59,020 nucleotides of DNA, from positions 1 to 59,020 of the forward strand of contig NZ_JABBJJ010000034.1 in the NCBI RefSeq assembly GCF_012933655.1, read 5' to 3'. Positions 41,791-52,734 of this stretch are shown here, piece by piece (within the stretch, counting starts at the first letter, position 1; each line of letters begins with the position of its first letter). The notes beneath the pieces were generated by a model, which was given only the letters and a program-made list of their open reading frames with translations, did not search any database and was not told the origin of the DNA. The translations under genes and the position numbers were made by a program. The DNA comes from Pyxidicoccus fallax. GTDB lineage: Bacteria; Myxococcota; Myxococcia; Myxococcales; Myxococcaceae.

Positions 41791-43083
41791 ATGCTCCGAA
41801 CAGTCATCACCGCCACCGCCGCGCTGGGCCTGGCCGCAGGCTGCGCGCCCGATACGAGCGCCCCCGTCAAGGTCAGCGCCCTGGTGCTCAATAGCAACGG
41901 CGAGTACGCGCCCCAGGAGGTCGAGCTCCGGACCATCACCGACATCGTCGGCCTCAAGGGCACGGTGGCCGACCTGCATGGCGGCGCCCGCATCGTGCTC
42001 GACCCGGAAGACCAGGACCTGGCCACCGCGGAGACGCCCGAGTCCTTCGCCGCCGCCCTCCTCAAGGGGGAGGGCCATGACGTGAAGGCCAGCTACATCG
42101 ACCAGGGCGGCGTCCTGTGGCCGGCGGACTTCCACACCTGGAACATGGTGACGACGTACTACAGCCTCGAGCGCGCCTTCGACTACTTCCAGAACGTCGG
42201 CAACATCCCCGCGGCCGACTTCAAGAAGCCCGTCACCACGTACTACTTCCCCGAGTTCGTCCTCAAGCAGGTGGACAAGAACCCGATGCGCGACAACGCG
42301 CTGTACTTCTCGGTGATGGAGGCGTTCATGGTGCTGCCGTTCGACCAGCTCCAGCGCGCGCCCCTGGCCATCAACGCCGGCATCATCGCGCACGAGTACT
42401 CGCACCGCGTCTTCAACCTGAAGGTCTACAACGGCGCGGCCTTCCCGCAGGCGCTGTCGCTCTGGTCCGCCACCAACCCCAGCCCGGGCGCCAACATCCT
42501 CAAGTCCTTCGACGAGGGCCTCGCGGACTACCACGCCTACGGCACCACCTGCCGCTCCACCAAGGGATGTGACACGCGCTTCCTCGGCACGTCCTTCGAC
42601 GGCGCGTACGAGCAGCTCGCCGCCGCCCGGGACCTCTCGGTGACGAACCGCTGCATGACGGCCACCCTGTACAACCAGCTCTACGGCCAGGGGCTGGATG
42701 AGTTCGGCCAGGGCGGCAAGGAGTACCAGGTGGGCACGCTCATCGCGAGCGCGCTCTACCAGGCGGGAGAGAACACCGGGCAGCGCGAGGTGCTCATGCG
42801 CGCGGTCGTCGCCGCGTACAACGACCCGGACCCGCAGAAGCCGGGCCTCTTCCAGCTCAGCCAGCAGTACCTCAACAACCAGTCCCAGTTCACCCTGGCC
42901 GTGGCCGCCGGCGCCATCATCTCCCACGTCACGGACCTGCGGCTGAAGGAAGCCGTCTGCAACGAGCTGATGGACCACCTGCAGATTCCGAGGGATTCGC
43001 TCGTCGGAACCGGCAACCCCCACCTCTGCCCGGCCAGCGCCACGCCGGGCACCACCTGCCCCGTGCTGAACACCCGAGGATGA
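41791..43083 (+). CDS. Gluzincin-like metallopeptidase lipoprotein
   Basis: A 430-residue exported protein with a lipoprotein signal (ALGLAAGC). The likely zinc site is AGIIAHEYSHRVFNLKVY (HExxH), followed by SFDEGLADYHAYG, where the Glu would be the third ligand, as in gluzincins (M4/M36-like). The N terminus resembles a pro-region (VLNSNGEYAPQEVELRTITDIVGLKG) and the C terminus is helical with several cysteines. Its stop codon overlaps the next start in ATGA, so translation is coupled to the outer-membrane-like protein. Function: secreted protease (inference). Confidence 0.8.
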   Translation: MLRTVITATAALGLAAGCAPDTSAPVKVSALVLNSNGEYAPQEVELRTITDIVGLKGTVADLHGGARIVLDPEDQDLATAETPESFAAALLKGEGHDVKASYIDQGGVLWPADFHTWNMVTTYYSLERAFDYFQNVGNIPAADFKKPVTTYYFPEFVLKQVDKNPMRDNALYFSVMEAFMVLPFDQLQRAPLAINAGIIAHEYSHRVFNLKVYNGAAFPQALSLWSATNPSPGANILKSFDEGLADYHAYGTTCRSTKGCDTRFLGTSFDGAYEQLAAARDLSVTNRCMTATLYNQLYGQGLDEFGQGGKEYQVGTLIASALYQAGENTGQREVLMRAVVAAYNDPDPQKPGLFQLSQQYLNNQSQFTLAVAAGAIISHVTDLRLKEAVCNELMDHLQIPRDSLVGTGNPHLCPASATPGTTCPVLNTRG

Positions 43084-43856
43084 GGACCTCCCCCGTGAAG
43101 ACCTGGCTCGTACGCTGCCTCCTGGGTGGCCTCGTTCTGTCCACCCCTGCCCTCGCGCAGGATGATGATGACCCCTACGCCTACCCGGACGAGGAGCCCG
43201 CGCGCTCCTCCGAGGAGGAAGAGGACTCCTACGAACGCCGCCGGAAGAACGTGGACGAGACGGACGACTTCCGCCGCGTCTCCGAGCAGGAGGGCGAGGA
43301 CGGCGACTTCAAGGCCCTCTCCGGCCTGGATGACCCGAACCTCGGCGTGGCCGTGGAGTTCATCACCGGCGCCCTGCTGGTGGACGGCACCCGCGGCAAC
43401 TTCGCCGACACGCGCATGGGGCTCGGCGTGCGCGCCACCTGGGAGTACGGCCGCATCCTCGACAGCGAGCCCCTGCGCGAGGCGCTCTGGGCGGACCTGC
43501 GGTGGACCTACGGCAGCCTCAGCGAGGGCACCCGCTTCATCACCGGCGATACCCGGCTGCACTACTTCACCATCGCCCCCGCGTATGAGCTGAAGCTGGG
43601 CAAGTCGGACTTCGGCTTCTTCGCCCAGGCCGGCGGCGGCATCGCCTACCAGGCCACCTCGCTCACCGTGGGCGAGGACGTGACGAAGGTGAACGGCATC
43701 AAGCCCCTGCTCCAGTACGGCGTCGGCTTCCGCGGTCGTCCCCGCCTGACGTCCTCCGGCAACCTCCGGCTCGCCTTCCGCCTGGAGGCGCTCGCCTTCC
43801 GCCGCGGCTACATGAACGACTTCTTCCTTGGCGGCAGTCTCGGCACCGCCTTCTGA
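43080..43856 (+). CDS. Outer-membrane beta-barrel-like protein
   Basis: A 258-residue protein with a Sec signal (LLGGLVLSTPALAQ) and a very acidic, probably disordered linker (DDDDPYAYPDEEPARSSEEEEDSYERRR). The last 170 residues alternate hydrophobic strands and Gly turns (GVAVEFITGALLVDG, MGLGVRATWEYGRIL, FGFFAQAGGGIAYQATSL, LAFRLEALAFRRGYM), typical of an outer-membrane barrel, ending in a terminal Phe. Its start overlaps the stop of the peptidase gene (ATGA), so the two are likely translated together and work together. Confidence 0.7.
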   Translation: MRTSPVKTWLVRCLLGGLVLSTPALAQDDDDPYAYPDEEPARSSEEEEDSYERRRKNVDETDDFRRVSEQEGEDGDFKALSGLDDPNLGVAVEFITGALLVDGTRGNFADTRMGLGVRATWEYGRILDSEPLREALWADLRWTYGSLSEGTRFITGDTRLHYFTIAPAYELKLGKSDFGFFAQAGGGIAYQATSLTVGEDVTKVNGIKPLLQYGVGFRGRPRLTSSGNLRLAFRLEALAFRRGYMNDFFLGGSLGTAF

Positions 43857-43870
43857 AGAACACTCCGGTC

Positions 43871-43900
43871 GCCGCTCCCTTCTGGCAGGTTGGGAGCGGC
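43871..43900. terminator. Terminator-like hairpin
   Basis: GCCGCTCCC (43871-43879) pairs with GGGAGCGGC (43892-43900), 14 bases after the stop at 43856. Confidence 0.6.
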
Positions 43901-44038
43901 GGCGGAAAAATCTTCACCCTTCCGGCCCCTCCCGCACCTCAACTCCTTGGCGTGCCAAGGAGATGGCACTGGCATGTGCCGTGCTTACCTTCCACCGGGC
44001 GGGGGCCGTGGGCTCCCTGGGCGGCGGGGAGGCGGATG

Positions 44039-44269
44039 ATGAAGAGCGTGCAGCAGGGACAGGGACAGCACTGGGATCCCGTGTGTGGGAAGCAGCTGGA
44101 CACACCGGAGGGCCGCCCCACGGCGGAGTACAAGAAGCGCCGGTACTTCTTCTGCTCGGAGCGGTGCCGCCACACCTTCGAGCGCCAGGCGGAGCGCTTC
44201 CGCCTCAACGAGTTGGCCCGCGTGGGCGCGCTGATGACGCCGGGCCGGGTGCGCTGGGGCCTGGCCTAG
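44039..44269 (+). CDS. YHS-domain protein
   Basis: A 76-residue cytoplasmic protein. WDPVCGKQLDT...YKKRRYFFCSERCRHTFERQAERF is a YHS domain, with the conserved Cys residues (CG and CS..C) that can bind metal. Such small proteins accompany metal-handling enzymes. ATG 44039 is best placed after GGGGAGG; the ATG three bases earlier is too close. No metal gene is next to it. Function unclear. Confidence 0.8.
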   Translation: MKSVQQGQGQHWDPVCGKQLDTPEGRPTAEYKKRRYFFCSERCRHTFERQAERFRLNELARVGALMTPGRVRWGLA

Positions 44270-44293
44270 AGGCCCCGCGCGGTGAAGCGGCGC

Positions 44294-46006
44294 TCACGCC
44301 GCCTTGCGCACGTCCTTGAGCCGCAGCGACAGCTTGCGCTGGCCGCGGAAGGTGTCGAAGCCGGCCTGGAAGGCCAGGTCCACCGGCCCCTCCACGAGCT
44401 GCACGCGGTCCGCCATGTTGAAGCCGATGGCGTCCAGTTCCGGCGCCTCCGCCAGGGCCAGCTTGAGGTGGCCGCTGCCCGTACCGGACTTGGGCTGCAG
44501 CACGCGCGGGCGGGCGAGCTGACGGCGTAGCACCAGCACCGGCTCCGGGTTGCCCTGGCCGAAGGGCCCGAGGCGCTGGAGCGACTCCACGGCATGGGCG
44601 TCCAGCTCGCGCGGATTCACCACCGCGTCCACCCGGCACCGGGGGATGAGGTCCTCCGGCGTGAGGCGCTGAAGGGCAATCTTCTCGAAGGCGTCGCGGA
44701 AGGCGGGCAGCCGCTCCGCGTCCACGGTGAGGCCGGCGGCGTGCTTGTGCCCGCCGAAGCGCGTCAGCAATTCCGAGCACCCGCTGAGTGCGTCGTACAG
44801 GTGGAAGGCCTCGATGCTGCGCGCCGAGCCCTTCCCCACCCCGTCCTTCACGCCCACCATGACGGTGGGCCGGTGGTAGCGCTCCACCACGCGCGAGGCG
44901 ACGATGCCGATGACGCCCGGGTGCCAGCCCTCGTCGTAGAGCACGAAGCCGCGCGCGTCCTTGCGGGACTCGGCCTGCGCCAGCGCCTGCGTGAGGATGT
45001 GGCTCTCGATGCCCTGGCGCTCCGCGTTGGCCCTGTCCAACACCGCCGCCAGCGAGCGCGCGGACTCCAGCGACTCCGAGCAGAGCAGCTGCAGTCCCAG
45101 CGACGCGTCATGCAGCCGGCCCGCGGCGTTGATGCGGGGCCCCAGGCGGAAGCCCACCTGGCCCGCGGTGACGGAGGCATCGGGGTCCATGCCCGCCACC
45201 TCCTTGAGGGCGCGCACGCCCGGACGGCGGCCGGCGCTCAGCTCCTGGAGGCCGTGGGACACGAGGATGCGGTTGGCGCCGGTGAGGGGCACCACGTCCG
45301 CCACGGTGGCCAGCGCCACCAGGTCCATCATCGTGCGGAGGTTGGGCTCCTTGCGGGTGGCGAAGAAGCCGTCCTCGCGCAGCCGCTTGCGGATGCCCAT
45401 GCAGAAGTTGAAGGCCACGCCCGCCGCGCACAGCGCCTTGGTGGGGTACTCACAGCCGGGCTGGTGCGGGTTGAGCACCGCCACCGCCGGAGGCAGCGTG
45501 GGCGGCACCGTGTGGTGGTCCACCACCACCACGTCCAGGCCCAGCTCCTTCGCGCGGGTGATCTCCGCCACCGAGGCGATGCCGCAGTCCAGCGTCACCA
45601 GCACCCGCGTACCGTCCGCGGCGATGCGCTCCACCGCGCCGAGGTTGAGGCCGTAGCCCTCGTCCAGGCGGTGGGGGATGTACGTGGCCGGTGGGGCGCC
45701 CAGCTCCTTGAGGAACAGGTAGAGCAGCGACGTGGAGCACACCCCGTCCACGTCGTAGTCGCCGTAGAGGGTGACCTTCTCGCGGTTGCGCAGCGCGCGC
45801 GTCAGGCGCTCCACCGCCGCCGGCATCCCCTTCATCCGGAACGGGTCCGGCAGGTCGGCCAGCTTGTCGGACAGGAACGCGGCGGCGGACTCCGGGGTCC
45901 GGTACCCGCGATGCAGCAGCACCTTCGCCGCGAGCGGATGCAGCGACAGCTCCCCGGACAGGGACGCCACCTCTTCCTCGACCACGTCTGGAAGCAACCA
46001 CCGCAC
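44294..46006 (-). CDS. recJ: Single-stranded-DNA-specific exonuclease RecJ
   Basis: A 570-residue DHH phosphoesterase that degrades single-stranded DNA 5' to 3' in recombination and mismatch repair. Motifs: VTLYGDYDVDGVCSTSLLY (motif I), VLVTLDCGI (motif II), VVVVDHHTVPP (motif III, DHH), and the DHHA1 part with GRINAAGRL-type RINAAGRLHDAS. Further GWHPGVIGIVASRVVERY and the RFGGHKHAAGLTV end. GTG 46006 is chosen (RWLLPDVVEEE after a GAGGAGGAG ribosome site); ATG 46066 would add an atypical 20-residue N terminus. Normal length. Confidence 0.96.
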   Translation of the reverse strand: MRWLLPDVVEEEVASLSGELSLHPLAAKVLLHRGYRTPESAAAFLSDKLADLPDPFRMKGMPAAVERLTRALRNREKVTLYGDYDVDGVCSTSLLYLFLKELGAPPATYIPHRLDEGYGLNLGAVERIAADGTRVLVTLDCGIASVAEITRAKELGLDVVVVDHHTVPPTLPPAVAVLNPHQPGCEYPTKALCAAGVAFNFCMGIRKRLREDGFFATRKEPNLRTMMDLVALATVADVVPLTGANRILVSHGLQELSAGRRPGVRALKEVAGMDPDASVTAGQVGFRLGPRINAAGRLHDASLGLQLLCSESLESARSLAAVLDRANAERQGIESHILTQALAQAESRKDARGFVLYDEGWHPGVIGIVASRVVERYHRPTVMVGVKDGVGKGSARSIEAFHLYDALSGCSELLTRFGGHKHAAGLTVDAERLPAFRDAFEKIALQRLTPEDLIPRCRVDAVVNPRELDAHAVESLQRLGPFGQGNPEPVLVLRRQLARPRVLQPKSGTGSGHLKLALAEAPELDAIGFNMADRVQLVEGPVDLAFQAGFDTFRGQRKLSLRLKDVRKAA

Positions 46007-46233
46007 GCGAAGTGCTCCTCCTCGGACCGCCCCACTGGGGAGGTAACCGGGACGAATTCTTGACATGCAGACAGTACCTCAGACGTCTGACGAGGGAAGG
46101 TCAACCTTGGGCACGACCTTTCCCTTCCTGAACGGACGTACAGGCGTGCGCTTGCCGTCCTGCCTGCTTGAGAGCACACGGGCAACCGCCGGTGCACAGC
46201 TTGAGCCGCACACCACCTGACAGGAGAACGGCA

Positions 46234-46830
46234 ATGCTTCCAAGAGGAATCACGGCGGGTGTGGTGGCGCTGGCCCTGACGGCCGCTGGCACCGCGTCCG
46301 CCCAGGAGCGCAGGGAGGGCAATCGCGGAGACGTCAACGTGTTCCTGCGCGGCGGCGTGGGCGACTACACGGGCGGCCTGGGCGACCTCACCGATACCGG
46401 CCCCGCGTGGGGCGTGACGCTCAACGTGCAGCCCACCACCTTCCTCGGCTTCGAACTCGGGTACGAGGGCTCGCAGAACGGCATCGAGGATACCCGCCTG
46501 CTGGAGGGCCCCTCGCTCGTGCGCCAGGGCGGCAGCGCGCTGCTCAAGGTGTCTCCGCCCTTCCTCACCGCCGTGCGGCCCTTCGTGGGCGCCGGCCTGG
46601 GCATTTCCTACGTGGACGTGCGGGGACAGGGCGCGGACTTCTACGGCTCGGACACGATGCAGGAGGTCCCCCTGGCGGCCGGCATCGAGTTCAACAGCGG
46701 CGCCCTCACCGCGGGCTTCCGGACCACGTACCGCGTGCTCCTGAGCGAGGACTGGGCCCAGGACACCCCCGACGTCGACACCGACGGCGGCCTGCTGGAC
46801 GCCTCGCTGACGCTGGGCGCGCGCTTCTAG
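46234..46830 (+). CDS. Outer-membrane beta-barrel-like protein
   Basis: A 198-residue protein with signal (MLPRGITAGVVALALTAAGTASAQ). Mature part has a repeating strand pattern: VNVFLRGGVGDYTGGLGDL, WGVTLNVQPTTFLGFELGYEGS, FVGAGLGISYVDVRG, and a terminal Phe, as in 8-stranded OmpA/OmpW-like barrels. ATG 46234 follows AGGAG. Its role is unknown. Confidence 0.75.
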   Translation: MLPRGITAGVVALALTAAGTASAQERREGNRGDVNVFLRGGVGDYTGGLGDLTDTGPAWGVTLNVQPTTFLGFELGYEGSQNGIEDTRLLEGPSLVRQGGSALLKVSPPFLTAVRPFVGAGLGISYVDVRGQGADFYGSDTMQEVPLAAGIEFNSGALTAGFRTTYRVLLSEDWAQDTPDVDTDGGLLDASLTLGARF

Positions 46831-46847
46831 AGGCCCTGAAAAACACC

Positions 46848-46885
46848 GAGGGCCCTGCCTCCCATGCTCCGGGAGGAGGGCCCTC
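46848..46885. terminator. Bidirectional terminator-like hairpin
   Basis: GAGGGCCCTGCCTCCC (46848-46863) with GGGAGGAGGGCCCTC (46871-46885), one bulged base, between the convergent genes ending at 46830 and 46923. Confidence 0.65.
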
Positions 46886-46922
46886 GTCGTGTCACCGCGC
46901 CGGAGCTACGGGCGCGGGTGGC

Positions 46923-48089
46923 TCACGCCGCCTTCGGCTGCTGGTCGATGGGGCCGGCCTGACGGGCTTCCTTCGCCGCGGCGCGCTCGTCCAGCCAGAT
47001 GGTCAGCGGGCTGGCGATGTAGATGGTCGAGTACACGCCCACGACGATGCCCACCAGCATGGCCGCGGCGAAGTCGAAGATCTCGCCCACGCCGAAGATG
47101 AGCAGACCGATGAGCGACAGCGCCGTGGTGAGCGAGGTGAGGATGGTGCGGCCCACCGTGTCGTTGATGGCGATGTTGATGACCTCGGCGAAGGGCTTGC
47201 CCTTGAACTTGGCCATGTCCTCGCGGATGCGGTCGTAGATGACGATGGTGTCGTTCACCGAGTAGCCGACGACGGTCAGCAGCACGGCGATGGACGTGAG
47301 GTTGAACTCGCGACGGGTCACCAGGTAGTAGCCCGCCACCATGATGACGTCGTGCACCATGGCCAGCAGCGCGCCCGGGCCGAACTTGAAGTCGAACCGG
47401 AACGCCACGTAGATGAGGATGGCCACCATGGAGTACAGCAGCGCCATGATGCCGCGGTTGCGCAGCTGCTTGCCCACCTGCGGGCCCACGTAGTCCACGC
47501 GGCGCTGCTCGAAGTCCGGCTTCTCCAGGCCCTGGCCCAGCGCGGAGTACACCTTGTCCGCCATTCCGCTGGCCACCACCTGGTAGTCGAAGCCGCCGCC
47601 CTGCGCCTCGCCCAGCTCGCGCACCTCCTGCACGCCGGTGCCGGTGCCCTCCACCGCCTTCTTGATGGCGTCGGGCGTCAGCGCGGTGGCCGAGCGGAAG
47701 TTGACGATGCCGTTGGCCAGGTCCGGGTACACGTTGCGGACGTTGCCCAGGCCCTCGATGGCCGCGCGGGCCTTGGTGGCGCTCTCCTCGTTGAGCTGCG
47801 TGACGCCGCCCATGCGCAGGAGGAACGAGTTCTCGTCCGCCCCGCCGATGTTCTGGACGCTCACGTCCTCCAGCCCGCCCTTCTGCGCGCGCTGACGAAC
47901 CTCCTCGGCGGTGATGGAATGATTGAACTTCAGCTCCACCACCGTGCCGCCCGCGAAGTCCACGCCCAGGTTGAACCCGAACGCGGCAATCCCCACGATG
48001 ATGGCCAGGTTGATGATGGTGGAGAGGAACACGGCCGGCTTGCGCTTGCCGATGAAGTCGATGTTCGTCTTGTTCTTGAGAATCTGCAT
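46923..48089 (-). CDS. secF: Protein translocase subunit SecF
   Basis: A 388-residue inner-membrane protein, the partner of SecD, that uses proton motive force to help proteins leave SecYEG. Six transmembrane segments bracket a large periplasmic domain. Motifs: FNLGVDFAGGTVVELKF near the first segment, YVGPQVGKQLRNRG before the second, and VGYSVNDTIVIYDRIRE in the third to fourth. It is 26 bases downstream of secD. ATG 48089. The tail after the last segment (DERAAAKEARQAG) is charged. Confidence 0.97.
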   Translation of the reverse strand: MQILKNKTNIDFIGKRKPAVFLSTIINLAIIVGIAAFGFNLGVDFAGGTVVELKFNHSITAEEVRQRAQKGGLEDVSVQNIGGADENSFLLRMGGVTQLNEESATKARAAIEGLGNVRNVYPDLANGIVNFRSATALTPDAIKKAVEGTGTGVQEVRELGEAQGGGFDYQVVASGMADKVYSALGQGLEKPDFEQRRVDYVGPQVGKQLRNRGIMALLYSMVAILIYVAFRFDFKFGPGALLAMVHDVIMVAGYYLVTRREFNLTSIAVLLTVVGYSVNDTIVIYDRIREDMAKFKGKPFAEVINIAINDTVGRTILTSLTTALSLIGLLIFGVGEIFDFAAAMLVGIVVGVYSTIYIASPLTIWLDERAAAKEARQAGPIDQQPKAA

Positions 48090-48115
48090 GGCAGGGGTTC
48101 CCGTACTGGAGCCGG

Positions 48116-49888
48116 TCAGACCGACACCGTCTGCGCGTTACGGCCGTGGACGAAGTAGGTCATGAAGGTACGCGTCACCACGATGGACGTGAACAGCGAC
48201 GCCAGCAGGCCGATGATGAGCGTCGTGGCGAAGCCCCGGATGGGACCGGTGCCGGTGAAGAACAGGATGAACGCGGCGATGAGCGCCGTGACGTGCGAGT
48301 CGAAGATGGTCCAGAACGCGCGGTCATAGCCCTGGTCCACCGCCGCCCGGGCCGTCTTGCCGTGCCCCAGCTCCTCGCGGATGCGCTCGTTGATGAGCAC
48401 GTTGGCGTCCACCGCCACGCCCAGCGTCAGCACGAAGCCGGCGATGCCGGGCAGCGTCAACGTGGCGTTGAAGAGCGCCAGCCCCGCCAGGATGAGCAGG
48501 CCGTTCAGCACGAGCGCCAGGTTCGCGATGATACCGGACTTCTTGTAGTAGGCGGCCATGAACAGGAGGACGAGGCCCATGCCCAGCAGCGCGGCCATGC
48601 CGCCCTTCTTGATGAGCTCGTCACCCAGGCTGGCGCCCACCTGACGGATTTCGCCAACCGTCACGGGCGCCGGCAGCGCGCCGGCCTTGAGCACCAGCGC
48701 CAGCGTCTGCGCCTCGCCCAGCCACTCCTCGAAGGTGCGCGCGCCCATGCGGCCCATGGTGATGCGGGCCCGGCCGCCGCCAATCTTCTCGTTGATGTTC
48801 GGCGCGGTGTGGACGTTGTCGTCCAGCACGATGGCCATGCGCCTGCCCACGCCCGCCTCGGTGAGCTTCTCGAACTCGCGCGCGCCCGCCGGGTCGAAGG
48901 CGAGGTTCACCTCCGGCTCGTTGAGCTGGCTGAGCGAGGCGTCCGCGCCCGCCAGGCTCTCGCCCGTCAGCGGCACGTTCTCCTCCACGAGGTAGCTGCG
49001 GTACGCGGCGCAGTCGTTCTTGCGCACCGGGTCCGCGATGCACTCGGTGAGCACCACGCGGTTGTCCGGCACCTTGCCCTTGACGTACTCCAGCAGGGCC
49101 TCGCGCGACGGCGAGGACAGCTGCGGGAAACCACCCTCCTCCGTCAGGGTGATGTTGCTGCCCTGCGGCGGCGGGTTCTGCTGGAACATCTGGGCGAAGA
49201 ACTGCGGGTTGGTGTCGTCCACCATCCGGAACTCGAGCTGCGCGGTGGTGCCCACCAGCTCCTTGGCCTGCTCGGGGTTGCTGCGGCCCGGCAGCGAAAT
49301 CTGGATGGAGTCGGTGCCCAGCTTGCGCACGTCCACTTCCGCCACGCCCCACTTGTCGATGCGGCGGCGGATGACGAGCATCGCCTGGTTGACCGCGTCC
49401 TCGCGGAAGAAGTTCGTCTGGCCCTCGTCCGGAGCGAGCACCAGCGTGCCGCCACTGCGGCTCACGCGGGTGAAATCCGTGAAGGTGGCCAGGACTTCCT
49501 TCTCGATGGCGTCCATCGTCGCAGGGTCCTTGGCCGTCAGGGTGAGCTGGAGCTTCTCCGGGTCCGTATCCGAGGTCACCTCGCCCAGCTTCTTGTCATT
49601 GACATAGCTGGCGATCTGCTGACCCCGGCGCTCGGTGCGCTTCTGGAGCGCGGTCTTGGTGTCGACCCGCATCACCATGTGGATGCCGCCCTGAAGGTCC
49701 AGCCCCAGATTGAGGCGGTACTTCGCGGGAGGCGCCCACGACGGCATCCGCTCCTCGAGCAGTGCCAGGTTGTTGCGCTGGTCGCGGTCCATGACCACGA
49801 GCGAGTAATACGTCGGAATGAGGAACCAGATGGTCCCCAGCGTCACCGCGACAATCAGTCCAAACTTCCACCACCAGCCGCGGTTCAT
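48116..49888 (-). CDS. secD: Protein translocase subunit SecD
   Basis: A 590-residue inner-membrane subunit of SecDF. The N-terminal segment (WWWKFGLIVAVTLGTIWFLIPTYY) is followed by KYRLNLGLDLQGGIHMVMRVDT, the family signature, then the periplasmic P1 domain and five more transmembrane segments containing GVAVDANVLINERIREE. It begins directly after the yajC stop codon (TAAATG, zero spacing), so the two are translationally coupled. The next gene is secF. Longer than the proteobacterial average only by a modest periplasmic insert. Confidence 0.97.
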   Translation of the reverse strand: MNRGWWWKFGLIVAVTLGTIWFLIPTYYSLVVMDRDQRNNLALLEERMPSWAPPAKYRLNLGLDLQGGIHMVMRVDTKTALQKRTERRGQQIASYVNDKKLGEVTSDTDPEKLQLTLTAKDPATMDAIEKEVLATFTDFTRVSRSGGTLVLAPDEGQTNFFREDAVNQAMLVIRRRIDKWGVAEVDVRKLGTDSIQISLPGRSNPEQAKELVGTTAQLEFRMVDDTNPQFFAQMFQQNPPPQGSNITLTEEGGFPQLSSPSREALLEYVKGKVPDNRVVLTECIADPVRKNDCAAYRSYLVEENVPLTGESLAGADASLSQLNEPEVNLAFDPAGAREFEKLTEAGVGRRMAIVLDDNVHTAPNINEKIGGGRARITMGRMGARTFEEWLGEAQTLALVLKAGALPAPVTVGEIRQVGASLGDELIKKGGMAALLGMGLVLLFMAAYYKKSGIIANLALVLNGLLILAGLALFNATLTLPGIAGFVLTLGVAVDANVLINERIREELGHGKTARAAVDQGYDRAFWTIFDSHVTALIAAFILFFTGTGPIRGFATTLIIGLLASLFTSIVVTRTFMTYFVHGRNAQTVSV

Positions 49889-50245
49889 TTACTTCTCCTC
49901 CTTCTTCTTCTCGTCGCCCGCCGTCACAGCCTGCGGGCCTTCCGCCACAGTGCCCTTCGCGCTGATGGCCGTCTTGAGGACGCGGATGCGCACGCCGCTG
50001 GCGACTTCCAGCGTCACGGTCCGCTCGTCGACGAGGTGGATCCGCCCGAGCATTCCGCCCGAGGTGATGACCTCATCGCCCTTCTTCAGCGCACCCAACA
50101 GCTCTCGGTGCGCCTTCAACTGCTTCTGCTGCGGGCGGATCATCACGAAGTACATGATCGCCACGAGCACGACCAGGAAGCCCAGGGTGCCGAGCGGGTT
50201 ACCGCCGGCCCCGGCCTGCGCCAGAATCAGAAAGCTCTCAGCCAC
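49889..50245 (-). CDS. yajC: Preprotein translocase subunit YajC
   Basis: A 118-residue membrane protein of the Sec holotranslocon. One transmembrane segment (LGTLGFLVVLVAIMYFVMI) precedes RPQQKQLKAHRELLGALKKGDEVITSGGMLGRI, the signature cytoplasmic region. GTG 50245 is chosen (GAGG five bases upstream, MAESFLIL typical start); the upstream open frame is not YajC-like. Its stop codon touches the secD start. Confidence 0.95.
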   Translation of the reverse strand: MAESFLILAQAGAGGNPLGTLGFLVVLVAIMYFVMIRPQQKQLKAHRELLGALKKGDEVITSGGMLGRIHLVDERTVTLEVASGVRIRVLKTAISAKGTVAEGPQAVTAGDEKKKEEK

Positions 50246-50313
50246 AACTGCCTCGTCGGTTGAGGATGGCTTGGGATGGGGGGCCCCCCACACTGCCCGA
50301 GGAACCCATCCGA

Positions 50314-50342
50314 AAGGGGGCCCTCTTAGCAAGGGGGCCCCA
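50314..50342 (-). repeat. Direct repeat with possible terminator after tgt
   Basis: AAGGGGGCCC occurs at 50314-50323 and 50331-50340 in the 140-base gap between tgt and yajC, and a GGGGGGCCCCCC palindrome lies at 50278-50289. On the minus strand they may pair into a GC-rich hairpin that partly separates tgt from yajC. Confidence 0.4.
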
Positions 50343-50386
50343 TGTGAGCAAGTGAACGCGGGAAGCCCGGCAATCCATCCGGCCGC

Positions 50387-52674
<2,288 letters not shown>

Positions 52675-52734
52675 GGGGTTGGCGCTTGTAGCAGCCCCCG
52701 CGCCGCCGCGGAAAGCGCGTCGGTGACGGGGACC

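Noticed and set aside
48146..50263. Long plus-strand open frame across the sec genes
   Set aside because: It is antisense to secD and yajC, which have clear family motifs; GC-rich antisense frames are usually open.
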